From: Hymenobacter crusticola
GTDB taxonomy: Bacteria > Bacteroidota > Bacteroidia > Cytophagales > Hymenobacteraceae
Direction: 5' to 3'
Length of the DNA stretch: 52,758 bases
NCBI RefSeq assembly: GCF_002154225.1
Contig: NZ_MTSE01000026.1
Coordinates: 1 to 52,758, forward strand
Numbering within the stretch: the stretch's first letter is position 1; each line of letters begins with the position of its first letter. Position numbers and translations under genes: made by a program. Below, piece by piece: positions 1 to 8,094 of the stretch. A model generated the notes under the pieces. That model was not told the origin of the DNA. It saw only the letters and a list, made by a program, of their open reading frames with translations, and searched no databases.

Positions 1-75
1 AGGCACTACCTCAATCTTACCGGCTGGGCCTTGCGCGTGGTAGTTGAGGGCGTCTTGTTTGTTAATCTTGGACAT
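1..75 (-). CDS. NADP-dependent malic enzyme, N-terminus only (runs off the left edge)
   Basis: The minus strand from position 75 encodes 25 residues beginning MSKINKQDALNYHAQGPAG and continuing KIEVVP at the window edge. This closely resembles the N-terminus of the large Bacteroidota malic enzymes (MaeB type: malate to pyruvate plus CO2 with reduction of NADP), which open with a KINKQDAL-DYH-G-PGKIEV pattern. Only this fragment is visible, so the catalytic domain and the phosphotransacetylase-like C-terminus cannot be checked. The identification rests on remembered family N-termini and not on a domain match. Confidence 0.7.
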   Translation of the reverse strand, partial: MSKINKQDALNYHAQGPAGKIEVVP

Positions 76-178
76 GGGAAAAAGTAGAGGCAAGGGGTGG
101 AGGAATTTGCATCTGGCAGGCAAGTTGGCAATTTTGAACGGAATGGAAGGTTCCAGCAACCAACTTAACCATAAAAAA

Positions 179-205
179 GCCCTGAGCTACAGGATAGCTC
201 AGGGC
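179..205 (-). terminator. Intrinsic terminator downstream of the lytic transglycosylase gene
   Basis: A perfect 10-bp stem (GCCCTGAGCT at 179-188, AGCTCAGGGC at 196-205) has a 7-nt loop. On the minus strand it is followed by a run of T (GCTTTTTTAT), so it terminates leftward transcription from the gene at 324-2309. Confidence 0.8.
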
Positions 206-323
206 AAAGAAAATATCTGAATGTCAGCGGTTTGGTAACCTAGCTAGTGCCAAGTTGAAATTAGATTAATCTGGACAGTGCTTTGTCGTAGCAACTAGCC
301 AGCCCCAGCTCTAGATGAGTATG

Positions 324-2309
324 TTAGCTTTGCTCCAGCACTAACTTTTGACCAGGCTTTACTTCGTCCGATTTCAGGTGGTTGAGCTTGCGGAGCTGTT
401 CTACCGTTACGCCATGATAGCGGCGCGAAATATTATAAAGTGTATCGCCAGGCTGTACTAAGTGCACTTTGGGCAATGGCACAGTAGCTGATTTTATTGC
501 AGCCTTAGCGGTAGCACGAGCAGCTACTACCGGGGTAGAGCTGCTAGCTACCACTGCTGGTTCTGGAGCAGCTTCTTCTGCCTCCGAACCATAGAAAACT
601 AGTTTTTGCCCAATACTTAAACTTCCCGACTGAAGGTGGTTCAAGGCCATCAACTGGGCAGTTGTCATTCCGTGCGTACGAGCTAGCTTACCTAGGTTAT
701 CGCCGCGTCGCACGCTGTAGCTGATCAATGCACTATCAGTCGTAGTATCGAGGCCAGTAGTTGTTTCTAGCGGCGCCGATATAGGTTTTGATTCTTTGGA
801 TACGCGAGCTACCGAAGTTGCTTTAGGAGCTGTTGGAATGGCTTGCGCAACTGCGTCAGAATCTTTTTCGGCTGCAATTAGTACGGAAGGTTCTTGCGCT
901 GTCCTGTGCGTTGCCAGCGCTTCCTTGCCACCAAGCAGCGGTAGCTTGTGGGGAATAGCTAGTTTCTGAACGGCTACTGTCGTAAGGGTGGCATCTATTG
1001 GATGCTCAATTGGGACATAGACAACCAGCTGTTGCTTTGGCGTTAAAGCGCGGCCTCGGCGTAAATTATTCCAGCGAGTAAGCTGCGCTGACGTTACATC
1101 ATACTGCTCCGCTACAGCAGCTAGGTTCTCTCCACGTCGCACTGAATGGCGCAGGCGGCGGTAGCGCACCGCTGCTTTCGGAGAAGTAGCAGCTAGCATG
1201 GGCTGGGTAACGGCTGCGTCGAGCAAACTAGGTGAGCGAGGTGTAAGCAAACCCGGAGGTGGTAGCGCTACTTTGCAGAAATCAAGCAACGTGGTGCGGT
1301 CGAACGCAGCTAGCTCCGGCCGAATGCAAGCAGGAACGGTAAGCCGATAATTGCGCATCGTTTCCGGCAAATAAGGCTTCTTGATTTCCGGATTTTGACG
1401 CGAAATTTCCGCTGAATCCAGCCCGAACTGAGCCGAGAACTTGCGCAAGTCCAAGGACCGGCCCGAGATAATAAGTGTATCCGTTGGCTCTGGATAGAGG
1501 TAGTGCAACGAATCGGAGTGGAGCCCGTGTTCATGGGCGTACTTTAGCGTGTAAAGAGCCGCTGTAAAAGTCGGCACGTAGTTGCGTGTTTCTTTGGGCA
1601 AATAGGGATAAATAGCCCAGAAATTTCGCTGTCCGCCTGCCCGGCGAATAGCTTTCATAATGTTGCCCGAGCCATAATTGTAAGCCGAGAGGGCTAACTC
1701 CCAATCACCAAACATGCGGTACAAATCGCGCAAAAATCGGCAGGCAGCTTCGGTAGATTTTTCAGGGTTCATGCGCTCATCGATGTAGTCGTTGCGCACG
1801 AGTCGAAAATCATTGGCCGTGGGTCCCATAAACTGCCACAACCCGACGGCGCCTACACGCGAGCGTGCTTGTGGCACCAGCGCCGATTCTACTACCGCCA
1901 GATACTTTAGATCTTTTGGAAGGTTGTATTTCGCTAAGTATTTCTCGAAGAGAGGGAAATACAAGTTCTCCCGCTCCAAAATCCGCTGCGTATAAGCCCG
2001 ATTATTTATCGTGAAGTAATTCACGAAACTCATCACCGTGTTATTAAACAGGTGTGGCACGTCAGTGTCGAGGCAACCAATGCGGTCCGCTACTAAATCG
2101 CGCAGAGTAGGAGGGGTACGTAGCCAAGCAAGCTGCACCGAATCAATTAAGACCGGCGCAGCTACTAGCGAATCCGGCAGCATAAGCTGCACCGAGTCGG
2201 TTCGCTCATAGCCTAGGTTTTGTTCAGGTACGATTTGCGCCACCGTCGGCGAGGCAAAAGCGAGCAGCAACAGAAGCCCGGCAATGGTACGAACCAACAT
2301 GTTTTTCAT
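324..2309 (-). CDS. Membrane-bound lytic murein transglycosylase D-like protein with three LysM domains
   Basis: This 661-residue protein is predicted to cleave peptidoglycan glycan strands in the periplasm. A signal peptide (MKNMLVRTIAGLLLLLAFAS, then PTVAQ) opens it. The SLT (soluble lytic transglycosylase) domain follows at about residues 115-265, with the catalytic Glu at about 141 in AVVESALVPQARS and the family motifs GLWQFM and ALSAYNYGSGN. Three LysM peptidoglycan-binding domains lie at about 385-433, 530-575 and 615-659, separated by low-complexity linkers. The layout is that of MltD. The start codon overlaps the gatA stop by one base (TGATG), which implies translational coupling with gatA upstream. 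No key residue is missing. Confidence 0.9.
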   Translation of the reverse strand: MKNMLVRTIAGLLLLLAFASPTVAQIVPEQNLGYERTDSVQLMLPDSLVAAPVLIDSVQLAWLRTPPTLRDLVADRIGCLDTDVPHLFNNTVMSFVNYFTINNRAYTQRILERENLYFPLFEKYLAKYNLPKDLKYLAVVESALVPQARSRVGAVGLWQFMGPTANDFRLVRNDYIDERMNPEKSTEAACRFLRDLYRMFGDWELALSAYNYGSGNIMKAIRRAGGQRNFWAIYPYLPKETRNYVPTFTAALYTLKYAHEHGLHSDSLHYLYPEPTDTLIISGRSLDLRKFSAQFGLDSAEISRQNPEIKKPYLPETMRNYRLTVPACIRPELAAFDRTTLLDFCKVALPPPGLLTPRSPSLLDAAVTQPMLAATSPKAAVRYRRLRHSVRRGENLAAVAEQYDVTSAQLTRWNNLRRGRALTPKQQLVVYVPIEHPIDATLTTVAVQKLAIPHKLPLLGGKEALATHRTAQEPSVLIAAEKDSDAVAQAIPTAPKATSVARVSKESKPISAPLETTTGLDTTTDSALISYSVRRGDNLGKLARTHGMTTAQLMALNHLQSGSLSIGQKLVFYGSEAEEAAPEPAVVASSSTPVVAARATAKAAIKSATVPLPKVHLVQPGDTLYNISRRYHGVTVEQLRKLNHLKSDEVKPGQKLVLEQS

Positions 2310-3748
2310 CAGGGCAATGCAGGGGTGAGCGACTCCGTAACCAGCTTCGAAAAGGCCAGCAGGTGTTCTTCCCGGAACGCGCCGCTGAGAATTTGCAAGC
2401 CAATGGGCATACCTTCTGAATCGGTGCCCGATGGCACTGAAATGGCGGGTATGCCAGCCAACGACGCTTGTACCGTAAAAATATCAGCTAGGTACATCGC
2501 CAACGTGTCTTGCTCTACATCACCTATATGGAACGCCGTAGTAGGCGTAGTCGGCAACACCAGAAAATCGTACTGACGCAATAATTCGTCGGTTTTTTCC
2601 TTGATCAACCGGCGTACCCGTTGAGCCTTCGTGTAGTAAGCATCATAATAATCCGCTGATAACACAAAGGTGCCCAGTAGGATACGACGCTGTACTTCTG
2701 GCCCGAACCCTTGTGAACGAGTCTTCTTATAGAGCGACTCTAGATCGGTAGCATCAGGAGCCCGATAGCCATATTTCACTCCATCAAAGCGGCTCAAGTT
2801 AGAGCTAGCTTCGGCTGTGGTCAGAATATAGTAAGAAGGAACAATGTAATCGAGGTAAGGAAAATCCACTGCCTCAACTACGTGGCCTTGCCCCCGCAAC
2901 ACTTCTAGTGCTTCTTCCGTAGCTGCTTTAATCTCAGGATTAAGACCTGGACGTTCCAAACAGTCGCGAATGTAACCGATGCGATAGTGAGGCGCGGGCG
3001 TGAGCAACTCACTGTAGGCTGGCACAGGCTCCTTGCTTACAGTGCTGTCGAACTCATCTGGGCCCGCCATCACTTCTAATAAAAGTGCAGCGTCTTCTAC
3101 TGAGCGGGTTAGTGTACCTATCTGATCAAATGACGATGCATAAGCAATCAGACCATAGCGCGAGATGCGCGAGTAGGTAGGCTTGAAGCCCACGATACCA
3201 CAAAAAGCAGCCGGCTGACGTACTGAACCGCCCGTATCAGAGCCAATAGAAGCTAGGCAGAGGTCAGCTTGTACCGCTACTGCCGAGCCGCCTGAAGATC
3301 CGCCTGATACCCGGTCTGGGTCCAACGCGTTACGTACCGGCCCGAAATAAGAGGTTTCATTGGAGGCCCCCATAGCAAACTCGTCGCAGTTCTGGCGGCC
3401 AATGAAAATGGCATCTTCCTCCAACAGACGTTGTACAGCCGTGCCCGTGAACAAAGACTTGAAGCCATCGAGGATATGGCTGCTGGATTGCAACGCGTGG
3501 TCTTTGTACGCTAGTACATCCTTTAGCCCGACAACCATGCCAGCTAGCTTGCCTGCTGTACCAGCGGCTAGCTTCGCATCCACAGCGTCGGCTTGAGAGC
3601 GGGCTTCATCCGCCCAAACCTCCAGGAAGGCGTTCAAATGGCTTTCCCGCTGGATGTTATCCAGATAATACTCCACGAGCTGACGACAGGTGGTGGTGCC
3701 TGCCGTCAGCTCGTTTCGAACTTCAATAAGAGAATTAAACCGTCTCAA
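2309..3748 (-). CDS. gatA: Glutamyl-tRNA(Gln)/aspartyl-tRNA(Asn) amidotransferase subunit A
   Basis: GatA hydrolyses glutamine and passes ammonia to GatB, which amidates misacylated Glu-tRNA(Gln) or Asp-tRNA(Asn). The 479 residues match the usual length. The amidase-signature Ser-cisSer-Lys triad is intact: Lys76 in GLKDV, Ser151 in SGGSSGGSAVAV and Ser175 in SDTGGSVRQPAA. The spacings of 75 and 24 residues match those I recall for S. aureus GatA. It starts 9 nt after the tatA stop (3758) and overlaps the transglycosylase start by one base, so the tatA pair, gatA and the transglycosylase gene probably form one leftward transcript. gatB and gatC are not in this window. Confidence 0.95.
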   Translation of the reverse strand: MRRFNSLIEVRNELTAGTTTCRQLVEYYLDNIQRESHLNAFLEVWADEARSQADAVDAKLAAGTAGKLAGMVVGLKDVLAYKDHALQSSSHILDGFKSLFTGTAVQRLLEEDAIFIGRQNCDEFAMGASNETSYFGPVRNALDPDRVSGGSSGGSAVAVQADLCLASIGSDTGGSVRQPAAFCGIVGFKPTYSRISRYGLIAYASSFDQIGTLTRSVEDAALLLEVMAGPDEFDSTVSKEPVPAYSELLTPAPHYRIGYIRDCLERPGLNPEIKAATEEALEVLRGQGHVVEAVDFPYLDYIVPSYYILTTAEASSNLSRFDGVKYGYRAPDATDLESLYKKTRSQGFGPEVQRRILLGTFVLSADYYDAYYTKAQRVRRLIKEKTDELLRQYDFLVLPTTPTTAFHIGDVEQDTLAMYLADIFTVQASLAGIPAISVPSGTDSEGMPIGLQILSGAFREEHLLAFSKLVTESLTPALP

Positions 3749-3757
3749 ATCACAAGG

Positions 3758-4132
3758 TTAGTTGGTGGTCTGATCAAGGCGGGACCGCTCGGAAGTTGGC
3801 GGCGTAATACCTCCATCCATAGGCGGCGCTACGGTTGGCTCGGGGCCAGCGTAGGGCTGCGGCTCAGTAGGGGTACCCGGATATACAGGTTGGGTGGGTT
3901 GCTGATAGCTCGGAGCGTTGTAGTGCTGCTGGGGAGTAGGACTCTGGCCAGCGTTTTCAATTTCGCTGCGAATCTCACGCGAAGCATCTTTAAACTCGCG
4001 AATGCCTTTACCAAGGCCACGCGCTAGCTCAGGGATTTTGTTAGCACCAAAGAAAATCAGGATAACGACCAAGATCAACATCAGCTCGCTACCGCCGATG
4101 TCACCTAGAAAAAGCAAAAGGGGAGTGTTCAT
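3758..4132 (-). CDS. tatA: Twin-arginine translocase TatA/TatE family subunit with long Pro/Gln-rich tail
   Basis: TatA oligomers form the pore of the Tat pathway, which exports folded proteins. The 124 residues contain an N-terminal membrane segment (about 12-30, LMLILVVILIFFGANKIPEL), the conserved FGxxKIPEL hinge and an amphipathic helix (ARGLGKGIREFKDASREI). About 65 residues rich in Pro, Gln and Tyr follow, longer than in many TatA proteins. A second tatA-like gene lies 8 nt upstream and gatA 9 nt downstream. TatC is not visible here. Confidence 0.9.
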   Translation of the reverse strand: MNTPLLLFLGDIGGSELMLILVVILIFFGANKIPELARGLGKGIREFKDASREIRSEIENAGQSPTPQQHYNAPSYQQPTQPVYPGTPTEPQPYAGPEPTVAPPMDGGITPPTSERSRLDQTTN

Positions 4133-4140
4133 GGCTATTC

Positions 4141-4362
4141 TTATCGACGTGGTTGGGTGGGGTCATTAGGGTTGACAGGCCGGTCGCGAAACTCGGGTTT
4201 TTCCTCTTTCGAAGCATCTTTGAACTCGCGAATACCTTGCCCCATGCCCCGGAATAACTCCGGAATGCGCTTGGCGCCAAACAGTAAAATGATAGCGACA
4301 ACAATAAGCAGAATCTCCGTTGTGCCAAAATTGCCGATCAGGAAAAGCGAAGCAAGTGTCAT
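4141..4362 (-). CDS. tatA: Twin-arginine translocase TatA/TatE family subunit, short paralog
   Basis: This 73-residue TatA-like protein has a membrane segment (TTEILLIVVAIILLFGAKRI), the FGAKRIPEL hinge and an amphipathic helix (FRGMGQGIREFKDASKEE). It is clearly paralogous to its neighbour at 3758-4132 (shared GxGIREFKDAS) but lacks the long tail. Tandem tatA genes may allow mixed TatA/TatE-type pores; that is inference. It is the first gene of the leftward transcript. A weak box (TACTTTTA, 4434-4441 on the minus strand) could be its -7 element. Confidence 0.88.
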   Translation of the reverse strand: MTLASLFLIGNFGTTEILLIVVAIILLFGAKRIPELFRGMGQGIREFKDASKEEKPEFRDRPVNPNDPTQPRR

Positions 4363-4711
4363 AAAGATGTGGCCTGAAGCCGAGTTAAAGGTGGTGAGCT
4401 AGCTATACGCAGTGCAGCCTGGTTCAGGATTGGTAAAAGTACCGCTTAATTTTTAAAGGAGGCGTACAAGTCTTAATCTTTTCAGCATCAGCCGTTATAT
4501 TCAATCTGCGTTCTGGTCAGTTGCGTACGCTTTTATAGTACTGATCAAATCAAAACTAAGTTCATCGAAGCAAGCAGGTATTTCGCCGAAAATAGTACGA
4601 AATACCTGACGTAGAAGCCGTATTTTGTATCCTTGTAAATGCATTTTATGCGTTTGCTACGGTTCTGCTTACACCTGCAGTCGTAATCCGCCCTTTCCTA
4701 GCTCTGTTCTA
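4363..4711. other. Divergent intergenic region with a perfect 11-bp inverted repeat
   Basis: This 349-bp region separates the leftward tatA operon from the rightward GAF-LytTR gene. It has no convincing ORF. At 4575-4608 it contains a perfect inverted repeat, CAGGTATTTCG and CGAAATACCTG, with a 12-nt spacer, about 100 bp before the LytTR gene start. It could be an operator for that regulator. Confidence 0.6.
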
Positions 4712-5674
4712 ATGCCGTCGAAATCAAATTCTGCTTCTGAAATTACTCGGCCCTTGCTTTCTTCCCTTCGTTCTGTAAACGAAGCAGAACGCCTCGAAGT
4801 ATTACGGAATTATCAAATTCTAGACACTCCTCCCGAGAAAGCTTTCGACGATTTAGTGCGCTTGGCTGCCTACATCTGCGGTACGCCTGTTTCATTGGTC
4901 TCGCTAATTGACGCCGACCGCCAGTGGTTCAAAGCTCAAATTGGGTTTGAGGGTATTCAGAGTACCAGCCGCGATAAAGCCTTCTGTCAGCATGCCATGC
5001 TAGCCGATGATGTGTTCGAAGTAGAAGACACAACTAAAGATCCGTTATTCAAGAATAATCCTTTTGTCACGGATACAGCTAGTGGGATCCGCTTTTATGT
5101 TGGCGCTCCTCTCATCACACCCGAAGGACAACCTCTAGGTACTATCTGCGCGCTCGATACAGTGCCACGACGGTTGAGTGACGAGCAGCGCGAAGCAATG
5201 CGTATTTTGGCTCGGGAGGTTGTTGCACACCTAGAACTGCGTCGGGCGCGGCTACAGTTAGAGCAAGAACAGCAGAAGCTTGATGGGCTACTGCGTATGG
5301 CCAATGATGCCGCCGAGTCCATGTATTTAGTTAGTCGGGCCGAGATATTTATTAAGCAGGAGCAGAAGCTACTGCGCCTCAAAACGGCCGACATTCGGTA
5401 CGTAGAAGCGCTTGGAGACTACGTGAACATCTACACGGGGCGCGAGCGTTTTACGGTGTACAGCACCATGAAAGAGTTGGAAACGAAGTTGCCTGCTCGT
5501 GACTTTGCTAGGGTGCACCGCAAGTATATCGTTCGGCTCGACCGCATCGTATCTATTGAAGCAGATGCTGCGCTGGTTGATACTGGGCGCGGCACAGAAG
5601 CCAACAACTTGATGCCTGTTTCGATTGGGAATTCTTATAAAAGTGCCTTGCTAAGCCGGCTTAATCTGCTTTAG
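4712..5674 (+). CDS. GAF domain-LytTR DNA-binding protein
   Basis: A 320-residue one-component regulator. Residues about 35-195 form a GAF domain of the kind often found in front of sensor kinases (ILDTPPEKAFDDLVRLAA, SLIDADRQWFKAQ, KAFCQHAML). A coiled linker rich in Gln/Glu/Leu follows. A LytTR DNA-binding domain (about 230-318) completes it: DIRYVEALGDYVNIYTG, TMKELETKLP, FARVHRKYIVRLDRI. No kinase or receiver domain is present, so a small ligand or redox signal probably acts directly on DNA binding; that is inference. I chose the ATG at 4712 (MPSKSNSAS) because the longer frame starts at a TTG and adds Cys-rich sequence unlike the family. Confidence 0.85.
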   Translation: MPSKSNSASEITRPLLSSLRSVNEAERLEVLRNYQILDTPPEKAFDDLVRLAAYICGTPVSLVSLIDADRQWFKAQIGFEGIQSTSRDKAFCQHAMLADDVFEVEDTTKDPLFKNNPFVTDTASGIRFYVGAPLITPEGQPLGTICALDTVPRRLSDEQREAMRILAREVVAHLELRRARLQLEQEQQKLDGLLRMANDAAESMYLVSRAEIFIKQEQKLLRLKTADIRYVEALGDYVNIYTGRERFTVYSTMKELETKLPARDFARVHRKYIVRLDRIVSIEADAALVDTGRGTEANNLMPVSIGNSYKSALLSRLNLL

Positions 5675-5889
5675 GTGCTATCGTTAGCTTTCAGTGTTAG
5701 CTCCTAACAGGCAGAAGCGCGTAACTAGTCGAGAAAAAATGCCATTTGGCCGAATAGCTATGCGTAAAAGTTAAGGCTTTTTCTATCTTTCGGAATGTTA
5801 GCAGAAGAGTCTTTCAGCCAGCGGGCATTGCTGCCTTGTCGCTGTTAGGAGCTTCTGTTAGCTAAGTTTGTTTTCATAGCTTGGAAAGG

Positions 5890-5915
5890 CACCGTACGCT
5901 GTACGGTGTTTTTTT
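5890..5915 (+). terminator. Rho-independent terminator, rightward
   Basis: The stem CACCGTAC (5890-5897) and GTACGGTG (5901-5908) with a 3-nt loop is followed by seven T residues. It lies about 215 bp after the GAF-LytTR stop, leaving room for a long 3' UTR or a small RNA. Confidence 0.75.
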
Positions 5916-5972
5916 ATTTTCCAACTGTGGGTCAAAACAACTAGGGCAAACGCGTGAGTAAGTAATGCCTAG

Positions 5973-7331
5973 CTATTTGCGACCTAGCCAATTTTCGGGG
6001 TTTAGGTTTGCGCTATTCCGCCATACCTGGAACTGAAGCTCAGAAGTTCCTTCCGTGTTGGTGTATACAGTGCCTATCTGTTGGCGCATCTGTACCTGCT
6101 CTCCCTCACTTACGCTCACGCTACGCAGCTTCGCATACACCGTGAAATACTCGCCGTGTTGAATCATGACGATGTTATTCATGCCGGCAATATTGGCAAC
6201 AGTAAGCACCTTGCCATTGAAAATAGCCCGTACCGGCTCACCCGCATTGGTTTGAATATCAACCCCGCGGTTTTCGACTATCACATGCTTGAGTACCGGG
6301 TGGGCATGTCGGCCAAAATGTTGTGAGATAAAGCCTTTTGAGACAGGCCATAAGAGCCGGCCCTGGTTTTCGGCAAACGAAGAAGAGAGAACAGCCGCTT
6401 CGGGTGTAAGTGTCACACGGTCGACGCGCTCGGCGGCGGCTACTGCGGCATCCTCAGCAGCACTAGTGCGACTCGTGGCGCCTGGACTACGCCGCGTAGC
6501 CATATTGCTGCGGGCGGCGGCTCGGGCCGCCGCGCGAGCAGCAGCGGCTCGGGCGGCTCGGGCAATTTCTTCCCGCACGCGCTCCGCAATAAGGTTATCA
6601 AGCCGTACTACTGCTTTCTGACGCTCCGCTAACTCTTGACGCAACTGCTCCTCTTGCTGGCTGAGCTTCGTAACGACTTGGTCTTGCTGAGTTTTCAGGG
6701 AAATCAGGTTGCGGTTCTCTGAAAGTTGCGTGGTAAGTAGGCTACTCTTTTCTTGCTTTTTCTCCGTCAGACCTGTGAGTTGCTGGGTCAAGCGTTGTTG
6801 GGTACTGGCAATCTGGGCGGCTTGGTCGCGGCGCACCTCTGAGTACTGGCGCACGTAGCGCAAGCGCTGCATAAACTGGTTGAATGACTGCGCCGCAAAC
6901 AGAAACATGATACGATTGTAGCTGTTCGCCGTCTTAGAAGAGGCATACACCAGCCGGCCGTATTCTTCCTGTAGTTGCTTCAGGCTTTGGGAAGTGCGCT
7001 GCACTTGCGTCTCCGTCTGCTGCACATCCGACTCGATGTACTTCAGCTCGGAAGAAATGTTGCGGATAACGCCCTGCTGTACGGTGAGCTTTTCCTTCAG
7101 TGCATTCAACTGACCTAGGGATGCTTCTTTTTGGCGCTGGGTTTGGGCAAGTATGCGGCTCGTCTCGTTAATGCGGCGCAATGTTGCCTGGCGTTCTCGC
7201 TGCAGCTGAGCCTTGGTTTTGGTCCTGGTAGTGGTACGTCGCCGCTGTTGCGCCAACGGAACCGTCACCTGACTCAGCGCCAGCAACCCCACAACTACCC
7301 AAATGCTCCAGACTTTACTTTTTCCGCGCAT
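5973..7331 (-). CDS. EnvC-like murein hydrolase activator: coiled coil plus degenerate M23 (LytM) domain
   Basis: The 452 residues comprise a signal peptide (VWSIWVVVGLLALSQVTVPL), a long coiled coil (about 35-265), an Ala/Arg-rich low-complexity stretch (about 260-285) and a C-terminal M23/LytM domain (about 325-450). The fold is recognisable (FGRHAHPVLKHV, GVDIQTNAGEPVRAIFNGKV, MIQHGEYFTVYAKL), but zinc ligands are lost. The family HxGxD reads NRGVD, the YAHL histidine is Lys, and the final HxH region reads LQFQV. This is the pattern of catalytically dead EnvC/NlpD-type activators, which switch on cell-division amidases instead of cutting peptidoglycan. Its start overlaps the DUF4292 gene by 17 nt, so the two are co-transcribed. 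Confidence 0.88.
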   Translation of the reverse strand: MRGKSKVWSIWVVVGLLALSQVTVPLAQQRRRTTTRTKTKAQLQRERQATLRRINETSRILAQTQRQKEASLGQLNALKEKLTVQQGVIRNISSELKYIESDVQQTETQVQRTSQSLKQLQEEYGRLVYASSKTANSYNRIMFLFAAQSFNQFMQRLRYVRQYSEVRRDQAAQIASTQQRLTQQLTGLTEKKQEKSSLLTTQLSENRNLISLKTQQDQVVTKLSQQEEQLRQELAERQKAVVRLDNLIAERVREEIARAARAAAARAAARAAARSNMATRRSPGATSRTSAAEDAAVAAAERVDRVTLTPEAAVLSSSFAENQGRLLWPVSKGFISQHFGRHAHPVLKHVIVENRGVDIQTNAGEPVRAIFNGKVLTVANIAGMNNIVMIQHGEYFTVYAKLRSVSVSEGEQVQMRQQIGTVYTNTEGTSELQFQVWRNSANLNPENWLGRK

Positions 7332-8094
7332 AGCCAGAAGGCACGGAGAAAGGAAACGCTAGGCGCTCCTTGTCTACGTCTACATTGCGGTAGTTAATAG
7401 TGGCCGACGAAGTTGGGCCTTGTGCTTGCTGAACCTGAAGCACCACGTTATAGGCAAATAGCTGGTTAGTTGGGGCAACGGCGCGGAAATCGCTAAAGTC
7501 AACGGTTACGTTATTTTGACTTTGCGAGTCTTTCACATTAAGCTTTTGCACCTTCTGCTGACCTAGGTTGATCAACTGCTCCACTAGCAAGCTAGCTTGT
7601 TGGAACTGTACGCGTTGTGTATTCCCGTCCGTCGTGACCTCCGGCGTAGTGCCACTGGGAGCCAACAAGTAGTTGCCAAGCAAAATAGCTTGCACTTGGT
7701 CGAAGGTAACAGGCACATTTAGCCGTTGGCTTAAGTACGCAAAATCACCGGCGTAATACTCCCGCTGTAGCTTGTTGAGCACCCGAACAGAGTCGCGGGT
7801 GATGTAGGCACGTGCTCCTTCAAAACCTGCCACCGAAACGGAGAGCCAAATGATGCTGTCCTTGCGGACGCGCAGCGTCAAGTTCGCTGTTGGTAGCTTG
7901 TTGCCCTCTTGGTCGATCTGTGCCTTTCCCTTGGCGGACAGATAGCGAAAATCGACGCTAGACGCCCGCGCCACGTCAACTACTGGAGTTGGCGCAGTGC
8001 TAGGGTTCTTCGAAGTGGTCGGGACGGCCTTACGAGCGCACGCTCCTAGCAGAAAAGTTGCTAGGAACAACACCAGCGGGAAGCATCTATTCAT
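7315..8094 (-). CDS. DUF4292 family lipoprotein
   Basis: A 259-residue predicted lipoprotein: MNRCFPLVLFLATFLLGAC places a lipobox (LLGAC) with Cys19 as lipidation site. The mature part contains beta-rich segments (VDFRYLSAKGKAQID, NLTLRVRKDSIIWLSVSV, GFEGARAYITRDSVRVLN) characteristic of DUF4292, a Bacteroidota family of unknown function that resembles outer-membrane lipoprotein carriers such as LolA/LolB. The ATG at 8094 was chosen because it gives the signal peptide; a longer frame adds 21 non-signal residues. The gene overlaps the upstream TPR gene by 8 nt and the downstream EnvC-like gene by 17 nt, so all three are translated together and probably act at the envelope. Confidence 0.85.
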   Translation of the reverse strand: MNRCFPLVLFLATFLLGACARKAVPTTSKNPSTAPTPVVDVARASSVDFRYLSAKGKAQIDQEGNKLPTANLTLRVRKDSIIWLSVSVAGFEGARAYITRDSVRVLNKLQREYYAGDFAYLSQRLNVPVTFDQVQAILLGNYLLAPSGTTPEVTTDGNTQRVQFQQASLLVEQLINLGQQKVQKLNVKDSQSQNNVTVDFSDFRAVAPTNQLFAYNVVLQVQQAQGPTSSATINYRNVDVDKERLAFPFSVPSGYARKK

